Shown here piece after piece: positions 45,390 to 55,008 of a DNA stretch of 64,000 nt (positions are counted from its first letter, which is position 1; each line of letters starts with the position of its first letter). Both the position numbers and the translations under genes were made by a program. Location: the NCBI RefSeq assembly GCF_900143545.1, contig NZ_FREV01000003.1:1-64000 (forward strand), read 5' to 3'. This DNA comes from Loktanella sp. Alg231-35. GTDB taxonomy: Bacteria; Pseudomonadota; Alphaproteobacteria; Rhodobacterales; Rhodobacteraceae. Under the pieces are notes generated by a model that was given only the letters and a program-made list of their open reading frames with translations, had not been told where the DNA came from and did no database searches.

Positions 45390-46988
45390 TTAACTCTCGA
45401 TCGTGGTGGAGATCCACACTTCGACCCGACGGTTGATGGAACGACCGCGATCAGAGACGTTGCAGGCGGATGGCGCAACTTCACCATAGCCAGCAGTTTC
45501 CAGTTCGACGTTGTTCAACTGGCTGCCAGCAGCCTCGATGATCAGGTCGCGGACTGCGCTTGCACGCTCGTTTGCCAGACGACGGTTCGCTTCGAATGCA
45601 CCCACGTCATCGGTGAAACCAACGAAGGTTACTTTCGTGCCAGCAGGGACGTCCTGCAAGTACTCAACCAGACGGGCCATATCGAGGCGACCACGTTCGT
45701 CGATCCGCGAAGAACCGGTGCGGAAGCGGAATGTGGTCGACAGACGGTCGTTGCTGTCCATCTCACCCAGCATTTCCTGCATCACTTCGCCTTCGAAACC
45801 CGCGTCATAACGCGCTGCTTCTTCTGTCAAAGAGACCCGGCGCGTGTCGCTGGCGTCTTGGCCCCGACGTAGGATGCTTAGATCGATAAAGCCTGATTTC
45901 CCGATCACACCGTCCGCCTCTGGCGAGACAGCAAAGTCAAGAAACGCCTGGCTGCTGGCATCAAGGTTGTCGGAGCGGTTGTAGAGATACATCCGGCGGT
46001 TCAGCGTGTATTCTTCGGTTTTTGCCGAGAACGCATCAGGTATCGTAGCGATGCCGCATTCATTGACCAGTGTCATCGGCTTGGTACCACGCTGGAACGC
46101 ATAACCTAGGTAACCGATTGCGTTGCGGTCGTTGTAGATGACGTTGGACAGGTCTTGATCATCCGCCGAGATACCCTGCGGCAGGAAGTCGGGCCGTTCT
46201 TCGCCATAAAGATAGGTCATGAAGAAGTCATAGCTGGCAGAGTCTGTGGGACGCGTGATGACGTTGATGTCGCGATCCGGTCCGCCCAGTTCTGACCAGT
46301 TTGTCAGCTGACCGGCAAATATGCGGCCCAACTGGTCTTTGGTCAGTTCCTGAACAGGATTGGATGGGTGGGTCACCACAACCATGCTGTCAACCGCAAG
46401 GATACGTTCCTGATTGGGGCTGACCATGCTGCCAGCACCATCTGCGCGCAATGCGCGGGCTTCGTCTTGGGTGATGCGGCGCGATGACATGCCGATCTGT
46501 GCGCTGCGGCCAAGCAATGACTGGAAGGCGTCATCATCAGAGGTTGCAGACACAAGGTAGGCGCCGATTTCGTCACCAAAACCACCATCGTCGATCAATG
46601 TTGCTAGCGTCTCACCCGCGGATGCGTTGGTGATCTCTGCGTCGGCATCCAGCGATGCGGCAAAGCCTGTCATCAAGAGAGGCATCATACCCTGGCCGAT
46701 GGCCTCGGAACCGACAATTGTGACGTCAGCAGAGATATCATCAAAGGAAGGACATGCGGCACCTTCGCAAATCATGCTGCTTGCGGCGATGCGCAGATCA
46801 CCCAGTGCGGTACGGATCACATATGTGTCGTCCTTCAGCTCGATGAATTCGCCCGACACGTTGATTGTGCCGTCTGTCGATTTCAATGTTACTTCTGCCG
46901 CAGTACCAGCAGTCGGGAGCAGCATACCGGTCGCCAAAGCGATGGCTGCGGCAGATGTCTTAAGGTGTTTGTTGAGATTGAACGTCAA
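45390..46988 (-). CDS. Phosphate-binding-like protein fused to OmpA domain
   Basis: A 532-residue exported fusion. After the signal peptide (AAAIALATGMLLPTAGTAA) comes a PstS-like periplasmic binding domain (about 90-390), with ILAVDSMVVVTHPSNPVQEL, IFAGQLTNWSELGG and the NAIGYLGYAF segment. The C-terminal 120 residues are an OmpA-type peptidoglycan-binding domain: FRFRTGSSRIDERGRLDMAR, VGFTDDVGAFEANRRLANER. The anchor would hold an anion-binding protein at the cell wall. No pst permease is nearby, so sensing or scavenging is likelier than ABC uptake. Confidence 0.85.
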   Translation of the reverse strand: MTFNLNKHLKTSAAAIALATGMLLPTAGTAAEVTLKSTDGTINVSGEFIELKDDTYVIRTALGDLRIAASSMICEGAACPSFDDISADVTIVGSEAIGQGMMPLLMTGFAASLDADAEITNASAGETLATLIDDGGFGDEIGAYLVSATSDDDAFQSLLGRSAQIGMSSRRITQDEARALRADGAGSMVSPNQERILAVDSMVVVTHPSNPVQELTKDQLGRIFAGQLTNWSELGGPDRDINVITRPTDSASYDFFMTYLYGEERPDFLPQGISADDQDLSNVIYNDRNAIGYLGYAFQRGTKPMTLVNECGIATIPDAFSAKTEEYTLNRRMYLYNRSDNLDASSQAFLDFAVSPEADGVIGKSGFIDLSILRRGQDASDTRRVSLTEEAARYDAGFEGEVMQEMLGEMDSNDRLSTTFRFRTGSSRIDERGRLDMARLVEYLQDVPAGTKVTFVGFTDDVGAFEANRRLANERASAVRDLIIEAAGSQLNNVELETAGYGEVAPSACNVSDRGRSINRRVEVWISTTIES

Positions 46989-47368
46989 AGTCTTCTCTCC
47001 TATCTAAATTGCCAAGGTTGGATGGACCCGTTGCCGAAGACCAAAAAATAAACAGCCAGAAGTAATAACTCTTTAAGACTGCTCTAAATCACAACTGGAA
47101 ACAAAGCGGTTAATTTGGTGCAATTTGTGTCCAAATATTGTTTCTTTCAAAAGAATTTCTTGGCAGAGTTTTGTGCGTTGGTTTCGGCTGCCCGACGCGG
47201 CCAGACGAGCGTAACACGCGGAGTTCGAATAATTTTTCGTTGATCTTGGTTAACGAAATTCTGCGCGAATACCTAGGTTTGATGATTCAACCCCACATTG
47301 TCGCCCCGATTTCGGGGGGGCGTTATGATGATGCGGCCCAGTTGTTGCCTTAATGCGCAGAGTCTTGC
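46989..47368. other. AT-rich intergenic region
   Basis: These 380 bases hold no gene I can support. The half nearest 46989 is AT-rich and must contain the promoter of the PstS-OmpA gene. A CGCCCC/GGGGCG hairpin at about 47302-47322 lies some 47 bases after the stop of the FAD oxidase gene and may end that operon. Confidence 0.4.
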
Positions 47369-48676
47369 CTATAGCCCCAGCCGATCCCGCATCGCGTACC
47401 ATGTCATGGCAAGTCGCAGAATTGGCGCGCGCAATGCCGGCCCGCCGGGAAAACTGGGTACTTTCAGCATTGATAATGTGTCAAACCTGCCGGCTTGCCC
47501 GGCGATGGCCTCTGCCATGACTTTCCCAGTGAGCCCTGACAAAGCCACACCGTGCCCGGAAAAACCCGATGCCGAAACGACATTTGGTGCGATCCGTTGC
47601 ACGGCGGGCAGACGGGTTGTCGTAATTCCCAACGTGCCGCCCCAAGCATAATCTATCGTCGTCCCGTCAAGTTGCGGGAACATTGCAATCATCCGTTCAT
47701 GCAGCAGGGTTCCAATGTCCTTGGGGAATGCGATCTCGTAACTGGGCCGCCCCCCAAAAAGCAGGCGCTTGTCTTCGGACATGCGGTAGTAGTTAAGGAC
47801 GAACTTGCTGTCACTGACGGCGATATCCCGGGCGAGCACCTTTGCGGCCAGATCACCCAAGGGTCCCGTGGCTGCGATGAAGCTATTCACCGGCAGAATC
47901 TTAGCCGTCACCTTGCGTTCGATATTCGGCAGATAGCCATTGCCAGCGAGGATCACGTGATTGGCCTTAACACGGCCTTTGTCTGTGCGGATCTCTGCGG
48001 GGTCGCCATGGGCGATATGATGAACTTCGGCACGTTCAAATATCCGCGCACCTGCGCGTTCAGCAAGCTGGGCAATACCAAGGACAAGCCGCAGCGGATG
48101 GATATGACCCGCACCCATGTCAATATGACCACCATGATAGTCGTCGGTCTGGATCACGTCACGGATGGCGTTCCGGTCAAGCGTACTGATCTTGTCATAG
48201 CTATATGTCTCTTGCAGATAGGCCGCGTCGCGGTGCATGTCGGCAACCTCGCCGGGGCGGGTTGCAGCCTCGGCCAGGCCGGGGCGATAGTTGGCCTCTG
48301 GCACTTCGGCAAGGCAGAGCTTGCGAATGTCGTCCTTGGCCTCTTCGGTCAGATCCCAAAGGCGGGCGGCATGATCGGCCCCGTATTTGGCGGCCAAGGC
48401 CCGTTGCGGCATGTTATAGCCGCTACAAACCTGACCGCCATTGCGCCCAGATGCGCCAAACCCCACGCGATGGGCATCAAGCACCACAACCTCCAGCCCC
48501 TTTGCGGCCAGATGCCTTGCCGCAGATAGCCCCGTAAAGCCAGCGCCAACGATACAGACATCAGCGGTGGTATGGCCATAAAGCGGGGGACGTTCCGGTG
48601 GGACGTCAGTGCTGGCTACATACCAGCTTTTGGGCAGTTGCCCTGGCCGGTCGTTGCGGTACAGCGGGCTTGCCAT
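47369..48676 (-). CDS. puuB: FAD-dependent oxidase, gamma-glutamylputrescine oxidase type
   Basis: A 435-residue flavoenzyme of the DAO family. CIVGAGFTGLSAARHLA near residue 40 is the FAD-binding Rossmann motif; FGASGRNGGQVCSGYN near 73 and SASGFSGHGVALSGLTGK near the C-terminus match the PuuB/OrdL group. These enzymes oxidise gamma-glutamyl amines to the aldehyde and H2O2. It is the last gene of the ligase-amidotransferase-ligase operon, its start overlapping the preceding stop. The substrate (putrescine or another amine) is inferred from the neighbours. Confidence 0.8.
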   Translation of the reverse strand: MASPLYRNDRPGQLPKSWYVASTDVPPERPPLYGHTTADVCIVGAGFTGLSAARHLAAKGLEVVVLDAHRVGFGASGRNGGQVCSGYNMPQRALAAKYGADHAARLWDLTEEAKDDIRKLCLAEVPEANYRPGLAEAATRPGEVADMHRDAAYLQETYSYDKISTLDRNAIRDVIQTDDYHGGHIDMGAGHIHPLRLVLGIAQLAERAGARIFERAEVHHIAHGDPAEIRTDKGRVKANHVILAGNGYLPNIERKVTAKILPVNSFIAATGPLGDLAAKVLARDIAVSDSKFVLNYYRMSEDKRLLFGGRPSYEIAFPKDIGTLLHERMIAMFPQLDGTTIDYAWGGTLGITTTRLPAVQRIAPNVVSASGFSGHGVALSGLTGKVMAEAIAGQAGRFDTLSMLKVPSFPGGPALRAPILRLAMTWYAMRDRLGL

Positions 48677-50028
48677 CAGACGTTCAGAAGAAGGTGCTCA
48701 CGCTCCCACGGGCTGATCACTTGCAGGAACTCGGTATATTCGGCGCGTTTGACGATAGAAAAGACGCGGGCGAAATCAGGGCCGAGGACCTTATGCAGAT
48801 CTTTCGCCTCATCAAAGAGGTCAAGTGCGGTCCAAAGCGATTCAGCTATGGCCGCTTCTGAGTCCTGCGCTTCGCCGCGCCAGCGCTTGTCCGGACGGAT
48901 TTCATTCTTCATTCCCAGATAACCACAGGCCAAGGACGCGGCGATACACAGGTAAGGGTTGCAATCCATACCCGGCAGCCGGTTCTCGATCCGCCGCGCT
49001 GCGGGGTCAGAGATTGGGATGCGAATGCCTGTCGTCCGATTATCACGGCCCCATTCAAGGTTCACCGGTGCCGCCTCATCGGGCACATAGCGGCGGTAGC
49101 TGTTCACATAAGGTGCAATCAACGCGATGGCGCTTGGCATGTATTCCTGCAAACCGCCGATAAAGTGGAAGAATGCATTGGTTTCGCCACCCTCTGGACC
49201 GGTAAAGATATTATGCCCATCGGCATCAACAACCGAATGGTGAACATGCATGGCCGACCCCGGTTCGCCCTCAATCGGTTTGGCCATGAAAGTGGCGAAG
49301 CAATCGTGCTTCAACGTGGCCTCGCGGATCAGCCGTTTGAAGAAAAAGACCTCATCGGCCAGTTTGATCGGATCGCCATGGCGCAGGTTGATCTCTAGCT
49401 GGCCCGCGCCGCCTTCCTGCGTGATGCCGTCAATTTCGAACCCTTGAATTTCAGCGTATTCGTAAATGTCATCAATCACCGGGCCATAGTCATCCACAGC
49501 GGTCATGGAATAGGCCTGCCGCCCTGCCGCAGGACGGCCGGTGCGCCCCATCATCGGCGCAATGGGTTTGGCAGGGTCGGTGTTGCGGGCCACCAGATAG
49601 AACTCCATCTCGGGGGCGATGATGGGGCTCCAGCCTTCTTTGGCATAAAGATCGCAAACGCGGCGCAGCACGTTGCGGGGGGCAAAGGCAATCGGGTTGC
49701 CCTTTTGATCAAAGGCGTCATGGATCACCTGCAAGGTGCCATCATGTGCCCAAGGGGCTGCCGTTGCCGTGGACAGATCAGGTTTGAGGATCATATCGGG
49801 TTCAAGAAACCCGTCAGGCCCCGCTGCTTCACCCCAGCCACCGGTGATGGTCTGAAAGTAGATCGAGTTCGGCAGATGGAACTGCTGTTGTTTTTCCCAT
49901 TTTGCCGCAGGGACGGCCTTGCCGCGCGCGATGCCGGGCAGGTCGGCGACGACGCATTCGACCTCATCCAGACGATTGGCGGCAAGATAGGTTTGTGCCG
50001 CTTCGGGGATTTTTTTCATCCAGCTCAT
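48676..50028 (-). CDS. puuA: Glutamine-synthetase-like gamma-glutamyl ligase (copy 1)
   Basis: A 450-residue member of the glutamine synthetase family, similar to gamma-glutamylputrescine synthetase. Typical segments are PEMEFYLVARNTDP (metal-binding Glu), GGAGQLEINLRHGDP, GSAMHVHHSVVDADG, NLEWGRDNRTTGIRIP and RIENRLPGMDCNPYL. It would use ATP to join glutamate to an amine. It overlaps the amidotransferase before it and the oxidase after it. A second, distinct copy lies 0.7 kb upstream. Confidence 0.82.
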   Translation of the reverse strand: MSWMKKIPEAAQTYLAANRLDEVECVVADLPGIARGKAVPAAKWEKQQQFHLPNSIYFQTITGGWGEAAGPDGFLEPDMILKPDLSTATAAPWAHDGTLQVIHDAFDQKGNPIAFAPRNVLRRVCDLYAKEGWSPIIAPEMEFYLVARNTDPAKPIAPMMGRTGRPAAGRQAYSMTAVDDYGPVIDDIYEYAEIQGFEIDGITQEGGAGQLEINLRHGDPIKLADEVFFFKRLIREATLKHDCFATFMAKPIEGEPGSAMHVHHSVVDADGHNIFTGPEGGETNAFFHFIGGLQEYMPSAIALIAPYVNSYRRYVPDEAAPVNLEWGRDNRTTGIRIPISDPAARRIENRLPGMDCNPYLCIAASLACGYLGMKNEIRPDKRWRGEAQDSEAAIAESLWTALDLFDEAKDLHKVLGPDFARVFSIVKRAEYTEFLQVISPWEREHLLLNV

Positions 50029-50708
50029 GCCAGTGTTCTTTCTTTGAAGAATTGTGCGATCTGTTGGGCGATGCGGGGGTTGTCCACGGGTTTGTCGAGG
50101 TTGGCACTTGCAGCGGCCACTTGATCATCCGGGATAGACCCTTTGACGCGGTACTTGATCAATCCGTCAATATACTGCGCGCCATATTCCGGATGTGGCT
50201 GGGTGGTAAAGACGCGGTTGCCATAAACCAGCGCCGCATTCTCGCAGAATTCATTGCTTGCATGCACCGTCGCATCTACCGGACGCTCAACAACCTGATC
50301 CTGATGCCAGGCATTCAGTGCAAGCGTTTCTCCGTTCCAATCATATTGGGTGCGGCCGACGGCCCACCCTGCCTTGAATTTTTCGACCTTGCCGCCCAAG
50401 GCCTGCGCAATGATCTGGTGGCCAAAGCAAATCCCGACCAGAGGGATATTGGCCGCATAGACATCGCGGATAAAGGCCTCAAGTGGTGCGATGAACGGCA
50501 GATCGTCGTAGGCCCCATGTTTGGAGCCGGTGATAATCCAGCCGTCACAGTCATTGATCGAGGTTGGGAACTCCATATCGACCACGCCAAATGTCGTGAA
50601 TTCAAAGCCGTTGCCATCCAGCATCCGCTCAAAATGGACATCGATGTCGCCCGTCACAGGCTTAAGGAGCTTATGGGCGTGGCCTGATTGCAGGATACCG
50701 ATCTTCAT
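50025..50708 (-). CDS. Class I glutamine amidotransferase family hydrolase
   Basis: A 227-residue enzyme with the amidotransferase triad: VGICFGHQIIAQALGG has the nucleophile cysteine and QPHPEYGAQY the histidine-glutamate pair. DCDGWIITGSKHGAYDD is a conserved earlier loop. Between two gamma-glutamyl ligases and a PuuB-like oxidase it could play the role of PuuD and hydrolyse gamma-glutamyl intermediates, although its sequence is closer to general GMP-synthase-type GATase domains. Starts at MKIGILQSGHA. Confidence 0.8.
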   Translation of the reverse strand: MKIGILQSGHAHKLLKPVTGDIDVHFERMLDGNGFEFTTFGVVDMEFPTSINDCDGWIITGSKHGAYDDLPFIAPLEAFIRDVYAANIPLVGICFGHQIIAQALGGKVEKFKAGWAVGRTQYDWNGETLALNAWHQDQVVERPVDATVHASNEFCENAALVYGNRVFTTQPHPEYGAQYIDGLIKYRVKGSIPDDQVAAASANLDKPVDNPRIAQQIAQFFKERTLA

Positions 50709-50746
50709 GGCGGTCTCATTCTTTGATGGATGGTCTGGGTGCAAGT

Positions 50747-52078
50747 TTACACTAGATCAAGGTAGTGGTCGATTTGTTCTTCCGGCGTCATCTCGGCGAA
50801 ATGCGCCATCTCTTGGCGTTTGGTGCGGATCAGATTGTCGACCAGTTGCGGATCAAAAATGCGGCGGGCAAGCGCGCTGGACTCAAACGCATTGATTGCG
50901 TCGTCCCATTTGCTGGGCACCTGCGGCAGTTTCTGATCATAGGCGTTGCCGGTGATCGGGGCGGGCGGGGTCATGCCGTCTTCAATCCCTATCAAGGCAG
51001 AGCCAAGGACAGCAGCAAGGAAAAGGTAGGGGTTCACATCACCCCCTGCAAGGCGGTGCTCAATCCGGCGCGCGGCAAAACTGCCACCGGGCACACGCAC
51101 AGTGGCCGTGCGATTGTCATGTGCCCAACAGATATTTGTCGGCGCATGCGCCCCCGGTACCAGCCGTTCATAACTGTTACCATGCGGGGCAAAGATCAGC
51201 GCCAGATCAGGGATGCCTGCAAGACACCCTGCAATGGCGTTTTGCAGCAGCGGCGTGCCGTCAAAGGTATCATTGGCAAAGGCGTTGTTTCCAGCGGCAT
51301 CCAGAACCGAAAAATGCGTGTGCAGCCCGTTACCTGCATAGTCCTCATAGGGTTTAGCCATAAAGCTGGCCGCCATCCCGTGATTGCGCGCCAACCCGCG
51401 CACCAGCATCTTGAAGAGCCAGGCATCATCGGCAGCCTTCAGCGCGTCTGGCACGTGCTCCAGATTCACCTCGAACTGGCCTTCACCACCTTCCGAGATC
51501 GCGGCCTCTGCGGGGATATCCATCGCGTCACATGCATCGTAGAGGTCGTTAAAGAACGCATCAAATGCGTCCAGCGCGCGCAGTGACAGGATTTCAGCGC
51601 CTGCGCGGCGTTTGCCCGACCGTGGTGATTTGGGTTGGCGGATTTCGCGGCCAGAGTCATCAACCAGATAGAACTCCATCTCGGTAGCGGCCACCGGTGT
51701 CAAACCGCGCGCCTTATAGCGTTCCAACACCCGCGCAAGCGCATGCCGGGGATCGCCAGAGAAAGGCGTGCCATCGTCAAGAAAGGACCAGAGCGGCAGT
51801 AGAGCCGTAGGCGAGCTGAGCCAGGGCATCGGGACATAGCCACGCTCGGTTGGCAACAACAGACCGTCGGCGTCTCCGGTCTCAAAAACCAGCGGGCTGT
51901 CGTCGATATCTTCGCCCCAGATGTCGAGGTTCAGCACCGACAGCGGAAAGCGGGTGCCATCCTTTTCCAACTTCTCTGCAAAGCGGCGCGGCATACGCTT
52001 TCCGCGCGCCTGACCGTTAAGGTCAGCGGCACCACACCGCAGGTTACGTATCTCGGGATGATCGTCGAGCCAGCTCAT
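50747..52078 (-). CDS. Glutamine-synthetase-like gamma-glutamyl ligase (copy 2)
   Basis: A 443-residue paralogue of the ligase at 48676. Family segments are ATEMEFYLVDDSGREI, SEGGEGQFEVNLEHVPD, NGLHTHFSVLDAAGN, ICWAHDNRTATVRVPGG and RIEHRLAGGDVNPYL. Divergence from copy 1 suggests a different amine substrate or a heteromer. The stop-start overlap with the ABC permease gene shows that uptake and ligation are expressed together. Confidence 0.8.
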   Translation of the reverse strand: MSWLDDHPEIRNLRCGAADLNGQARGKRMPRRFAEKLEKDGTRFPLSVLNLDIWGEDIDDSPLVFETGDADGLLLPTERGYVPMPWLSSPTALLPLWSFLDDGTPFSGDPRHALARVLERYKARGLTPVAATEMEFYLVDDSGREIRQPKSPRSGKRRAGAEILSLRALDAFDAFFNDLYDACDAMDIPAEAAISEGGEGQFEVNLEHVPDALKAADDAWLFKMLVRGLARNHGMAASFMAKPYEDYAGNGLHTHFSVLDAAGNNAFANDTFDGTPLLQNAIAGCLAGIPDLALIFAPHGNSYERLVPGAHAPTNICWAHDNRTATVRVPGGSFAARRIEHRLAGGDVNPYLFLAAVLGSALIGIEDGMTPPAPITGNAYDQKLPQVPSKWDDAINAFESSALARRIFDPQLVDNLIRTKRQEMAHFAEMTPEEQIDHYLDLV

Positions 52079-52881
52079 CTGATGATCTGCGGCCGTACTC
52101 TGATGGGCTTGCGCCGTTCCTGCGGAAGATGGCGGTTAAGGCGGGCGTTGACCAGTCCAAAGACGCTGATCACGATCAATGTCAGGATGATGAAATACCC
52201 CGCAAGGATGGGGTAAGGCACAAACGGGTTGAACGTCTTATCCGCGAAATAGTTGGCATAATAAAGCGCGTCGCCGCGCTGTTGCGTGGCCGGAAAACCA
52301 GAGAAAAAGACCAGCGTTGTCGCGTGAAACAGAAAGATCGCCTCGTTAGTATAGGCTGGCCACGCGAGCCGAAGCATCGTCGGCCAGATCACCCGGCGAA
52401 AGCGCGACCATCCGGACAGGCCATAGGCATCGGCGGCTTCAGTGTCACCCTTTGGGATGGATTGCAGCGCGCCGTAGAAAATTTCACCGGAGTAGGCGGC
52501 AGTGTTCAGGAACAGCACGACCAAAGCCCCGGCCCACGCGGATGTCAGCGGACTGAAGAACGGATAGGCGCCCTTGAGGCTGAGAAAGACGAAATAGGCA
52601 AAGAAAAACTGGATGAAGAGCGGTGAGCCGCGGAAAATGAAGATGAACCATTCTGACGGCTTACGCAGCAACGGATTGCTTACCGCTTTGCCCATCGCCA
52701 CAGCCGTGGCAAGAAAGAACCCCGAGAGGAGTGCCACAACACCAAAGTAGATATTCCAGATCATGCCAGAGCCGATCAACGTGAACTGCTGGCACAGCGT
52801 GAAATCCGTGCGCGGCAGCAGCCGTTCACCAATGCCTTGGCTGCGCAATGCGTAATCTGCGATGGTGTCCCAACAACTCAT
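52075..52881 (-). CDS. Polar amino acid/polyamine ABC permease (HisM-like, subunit 2)
   Basis: A 268-residue inner-membrane permease of the His/Glu/Arg type with five or six helices. The EAA loop reads SGEIFYGALQSIPKGDTEAA followed by DAYGLSGWSRFRRVIWPTML, matching the ATPase-contact consensus. The N-terminal 35 residues precede the first helix. It pairs with the permease encoded just upstream, overlapping by four bases. Confidence 0.9.
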   Translation of the reverse strand: MSCWDTIADYALRSQGIGERLLPRTDFTLCQQFTLIGSGMIWNIYFGVVALLSGFFLATAVAMGKAVSNPLLRKPSEWFIFIFRGSPLFIQFFFAYFVFLSLKGAYPFFSPLTSAWAGALVVLFLNTAAYSGEIFYGALQSIPKGDTEAADAYGLSGWSRFRRVIWPTMLRLAWPAYTNEAIFLFHATTLVFFSGFPATQQRGDALYYANYFADKTFNPFVPYPILAGYFIILTLIVISVFGLVNARLNRHLPQERRKPIRVRPQIIR

Positions 52882-53762
52882 GCCGCCGCCTTCCGCTGGG
52901 CTTCGCCAGCCGCTGTCGCTTGGCCGTGGGTCAGCTTGGCCATGATCCGGTCAAGCACAACCTCGGATACTTTTGTGAAGCACAGGTAGAAGATCAACAG
53001 CGCTGCGAAGTACCACATCCGCCAGTCTGGGTGCGGGTACTCGGTGAACTGCGGCTGCTTGGCACCGCCCAATTCGCGCGCCCAATAGACGATATCTTCG
53101 ACGCCCAACAGGAACAGTAGCGGTGTCGCCTTGATCAGGACCATCCAAAGGTTTGATAGGCCGGGCAGGGCATAGACCCACATTTGTGGCACCAGAACGC
53201 GCCAGAATGTCTGTCCACGGCTCATCCCATAGGCCTCTGCCGTTTCCAGCTGGCCCTTTGGCACGGCACGCATTGCCCCGAAAAGGACGTTGGCGGCGAA
53301 GGCCCCAAACACGATTGCAAAAGTCAGCACGGCCAGCATGAACCCATAGGTTTCATGCATCCATTGCGGGGAATTTCCTAAGGGCAGCTTGGCCGCCGTG
53401 CAGACGATGAAGTCATTGCCCTGCCGCACCGGTTCTTCCCAATCAGGGCATTTGATCCGGTGGCGGATGTATTCAAACGCCTGATCCAATGCGATCACGA
53501 AGAACAAAAAGAAAGCGATATCGGGGATGCCGCGCACTACGGCAATATAGGTTTTGCCGACCCAACGCAGGGGGGCAATCTGGCTGCGCGCAGCAGAGGC
53601 ACCAACAAAACCAAAGGCCAATGCCGTCGGCGCCGTAATCGCCAATAGCAACAACACCGTCACCACGGCATAATACATCGACATATGTTTGACGGTGGTC
53701 AGGTAGCAACTAAGCCATTTCGCGCCTTCAAGGCTTGCCGGATCGGTACAGAAGCTGAACAT
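52878..53762 (-). CDS. Polar amino acid/polyamine ABC permease (HisQ-like, subunit 1)
   Basis: A 294-residue permease with an EAA loop (FGAMRAVPKGQLETAEAYGM). It has an unusual soluble insert of some 45 residues with cysteines (IRHRIKCPDWEEPVRQGNDF and on) between the second and third helices, probably in the periplasm. I start it at MFSFCTDPASLEG; the frame stays open to 54083, but that part lies opposite the divergent FAD oxidase and looks non-coding. It is first of the operon that continues into the ligases. Confidence 0.87.
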   Translation of the reverse strand: MFSFCTDPASLEGAKWLSCYLTTVKHMSMYYAVVTVLLLLAITAPTALAFGFVGASAARSQIAPLRWVGKTYIAVVRGIPDIAFFLFFVIALDQAFEYIRHRIKCPDWEEPVRQGNDFIVCTAAKLPLGNSPQWMHETYGFMLAVLTFAIVFGAFAANVLFGAMRAVPKGQLETAEAYGMSRGQTFWRVLVPQMWVYALPGLSNLWMVLIKATPLLFLLGVEDIVYWARELGGAKQPQFTEYPHPDWRMWYFAALLIFYLCFTKVSEVVLDRIMAKLTHGQATAAGEAQRKAAA

Positions 53763-53879
53763 CAATTGCCTTTTGCGCACTTGAGAATATCCGTCCAACA
53801 AATGCGCTTGCGTGTCAACGTATAGTCTCCAATATTGCCAGGTCGTTTTCATGTTGTGGCAATTGAGGAGCGACTGAAC

Positions 53880-54953
53880 ATGACGCAGTCTGTCGTAATT
53901 GTCGGGGCGGGCATTATCGGTGCCGCCACAGCGCTGCAACTTGCAAAGACCGGTCATTCTGTCCGGGTGATCAGTGCTGGGGTGCCCGATGCCACCCATG
54001 CGGCCTTTGGCTGGGTCAACGCCAGCTTTTTCATCGACGATGATCATCATCATCTGCGGGCTGCGGGAATTGCTGCGTGGCACCGGCTTGCAGCGGCCGT
54101 GCCTGTCAGTGTCACTTGGCCGGGCTGCTTGTGCTGGGACGTGGATGTTGAAGCGACATTCGCCAAGCTCCGCGCCTTTGACTACCCGGTTAAGGTGCTA
54201 TCGCAGTCGCAGATTGCAGCACTTGAGCCGTCACTGCGGACCTGCCCGAAACAGGCGTTGTTCTTTCCCAATGAAGGGGCCGCGCATTCGCCCGATCTGT
54301 CGCAACAACTTTTGACGGCGGCGCAGGCGCTGGGCGTACAACTGATCAATAACGTCACTGTTAGCGGGATCGCGATGCAGGGTGACCGCGCGGTGGGGGT
54401 TGAGACCGCCACCGGGGTGATCAGCGCAGATCAGGTGATCGTCGCGGCAGGCACCGGCAGTTCCCGGCTGGCCCAAAGCATGGGCGCCACTGTCCCACTG
54501 GTGTCGCGCCCGGCCTATATCATGCGGACTACGCCCCTGCCGCCGATGCTTGATCATATCCTTGCCACCCCGGAGGGTGAGATCAGGCAGGAACCCTCTG
54601 GGCAGTTGTTGATGCCGATGGCTGTTGGACATCAGGGCGATCGTTCAGAGATGCTGACCCAATCGCCGGTCGCGGCAGCTGATGATGCCATGTTGCGGTT
54701 ACGAGGGCTGATAAACGGGTTGGATGAGGTGCAATGGGCAGAGACCTTGCGGGCCGAACGCCCCGTGCCAGCGGATGACCTTCCGATTGTAGGCGCGCTT
54801 GCCGAGGGGCTTTATGTGGCGGTGCTGCATTCGGGGATTACGCTGGGGCCTGTCGTCGCCGAGCTGATCGCAACCGACATTGCAGGCATGCTGAGCAATG
54901 CAGAAAGCGCGATGTTGGCACCGTACCGCCCTGGCCGTTTTATCGAGAGTTGA
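53880..54953 (+). CDS. FAD-dependent amine/amino-acid oxidase (DAO family)
   Basis: A 357-residue flavoprotein. VVIVGAGIIGAATALQLA at the N-terminus binds FAD; THAAFGWVNASFF is a family segment; the late VAVLHSGITLGPVVAELIA replaces the usual GHG flavin loop with LHSG. Relatives include glycine oxidase and D-amino-acid dehydrogenase. GAGGAG nine bases before the ATG supports the start. It is divergent from the permease operon and flanked by the transporter's binding-protein gene, so it probably acts on an imported amine or amino acid. Confidence 0.82.
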   Translation: MTQSVVIVGAGIIGAATALQLAKTGHSVRVISAGVPDATHAAFGWVNASFFIDDDHHHLRAAGIAAWHRLAAAVPVSVTWPGCLCWDVDVEATFAKLRAFDYPVKVLSQSQIAALEPSLRTCPKQALFFPNEGAAHSPDLSQQLLTAAQALGVQLINNVTVSGIAMQGDRAVGVETATGVISADQVIVAAGTGSSRLAQSMGATVPLVSRPAYIMRTTPLPPMLDHILATPEGEIRQEPSGQLLMPMAVGHQGDRSEMLTQSPVAAADDAMLRLRGLINGLDEVQWAETLRAERPVPADDLPIVGALAEGLYVAVLHSGITLGPVVAELIATDIAGMLSNAESAMLAPYRPGRFIES

Positions 54954-54961
54954 ACAAAAAA

Positions 54962-54992
54962 AGGGCCGCCCCATTGGGACGGCCCTGTCTTT
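54962..54992. terminator. Bidirectional terminator
   Basis: AGGGCCG-CCCC (54962-54972) pairs with GGGACGGCCCT (54976-54986) with one mismatch. It has TGTCTTT on the plus side and a run of seven A residues on the other, which gives a U-tract to the minus-strand gene. It serves the convergent oxidase and binding-protein genes. Confidence 0.88.
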
Positions 54993-55008
54993 GATAGGTT
55001 TTGGCACC

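Noticed and set aside
47552..48529. 325-residue open frame antisense to the FAD oxidase gene
   Set aside because: The opposite strand carries clear FAD-binding and family motifs; this frame has none and is a product of high GC content.
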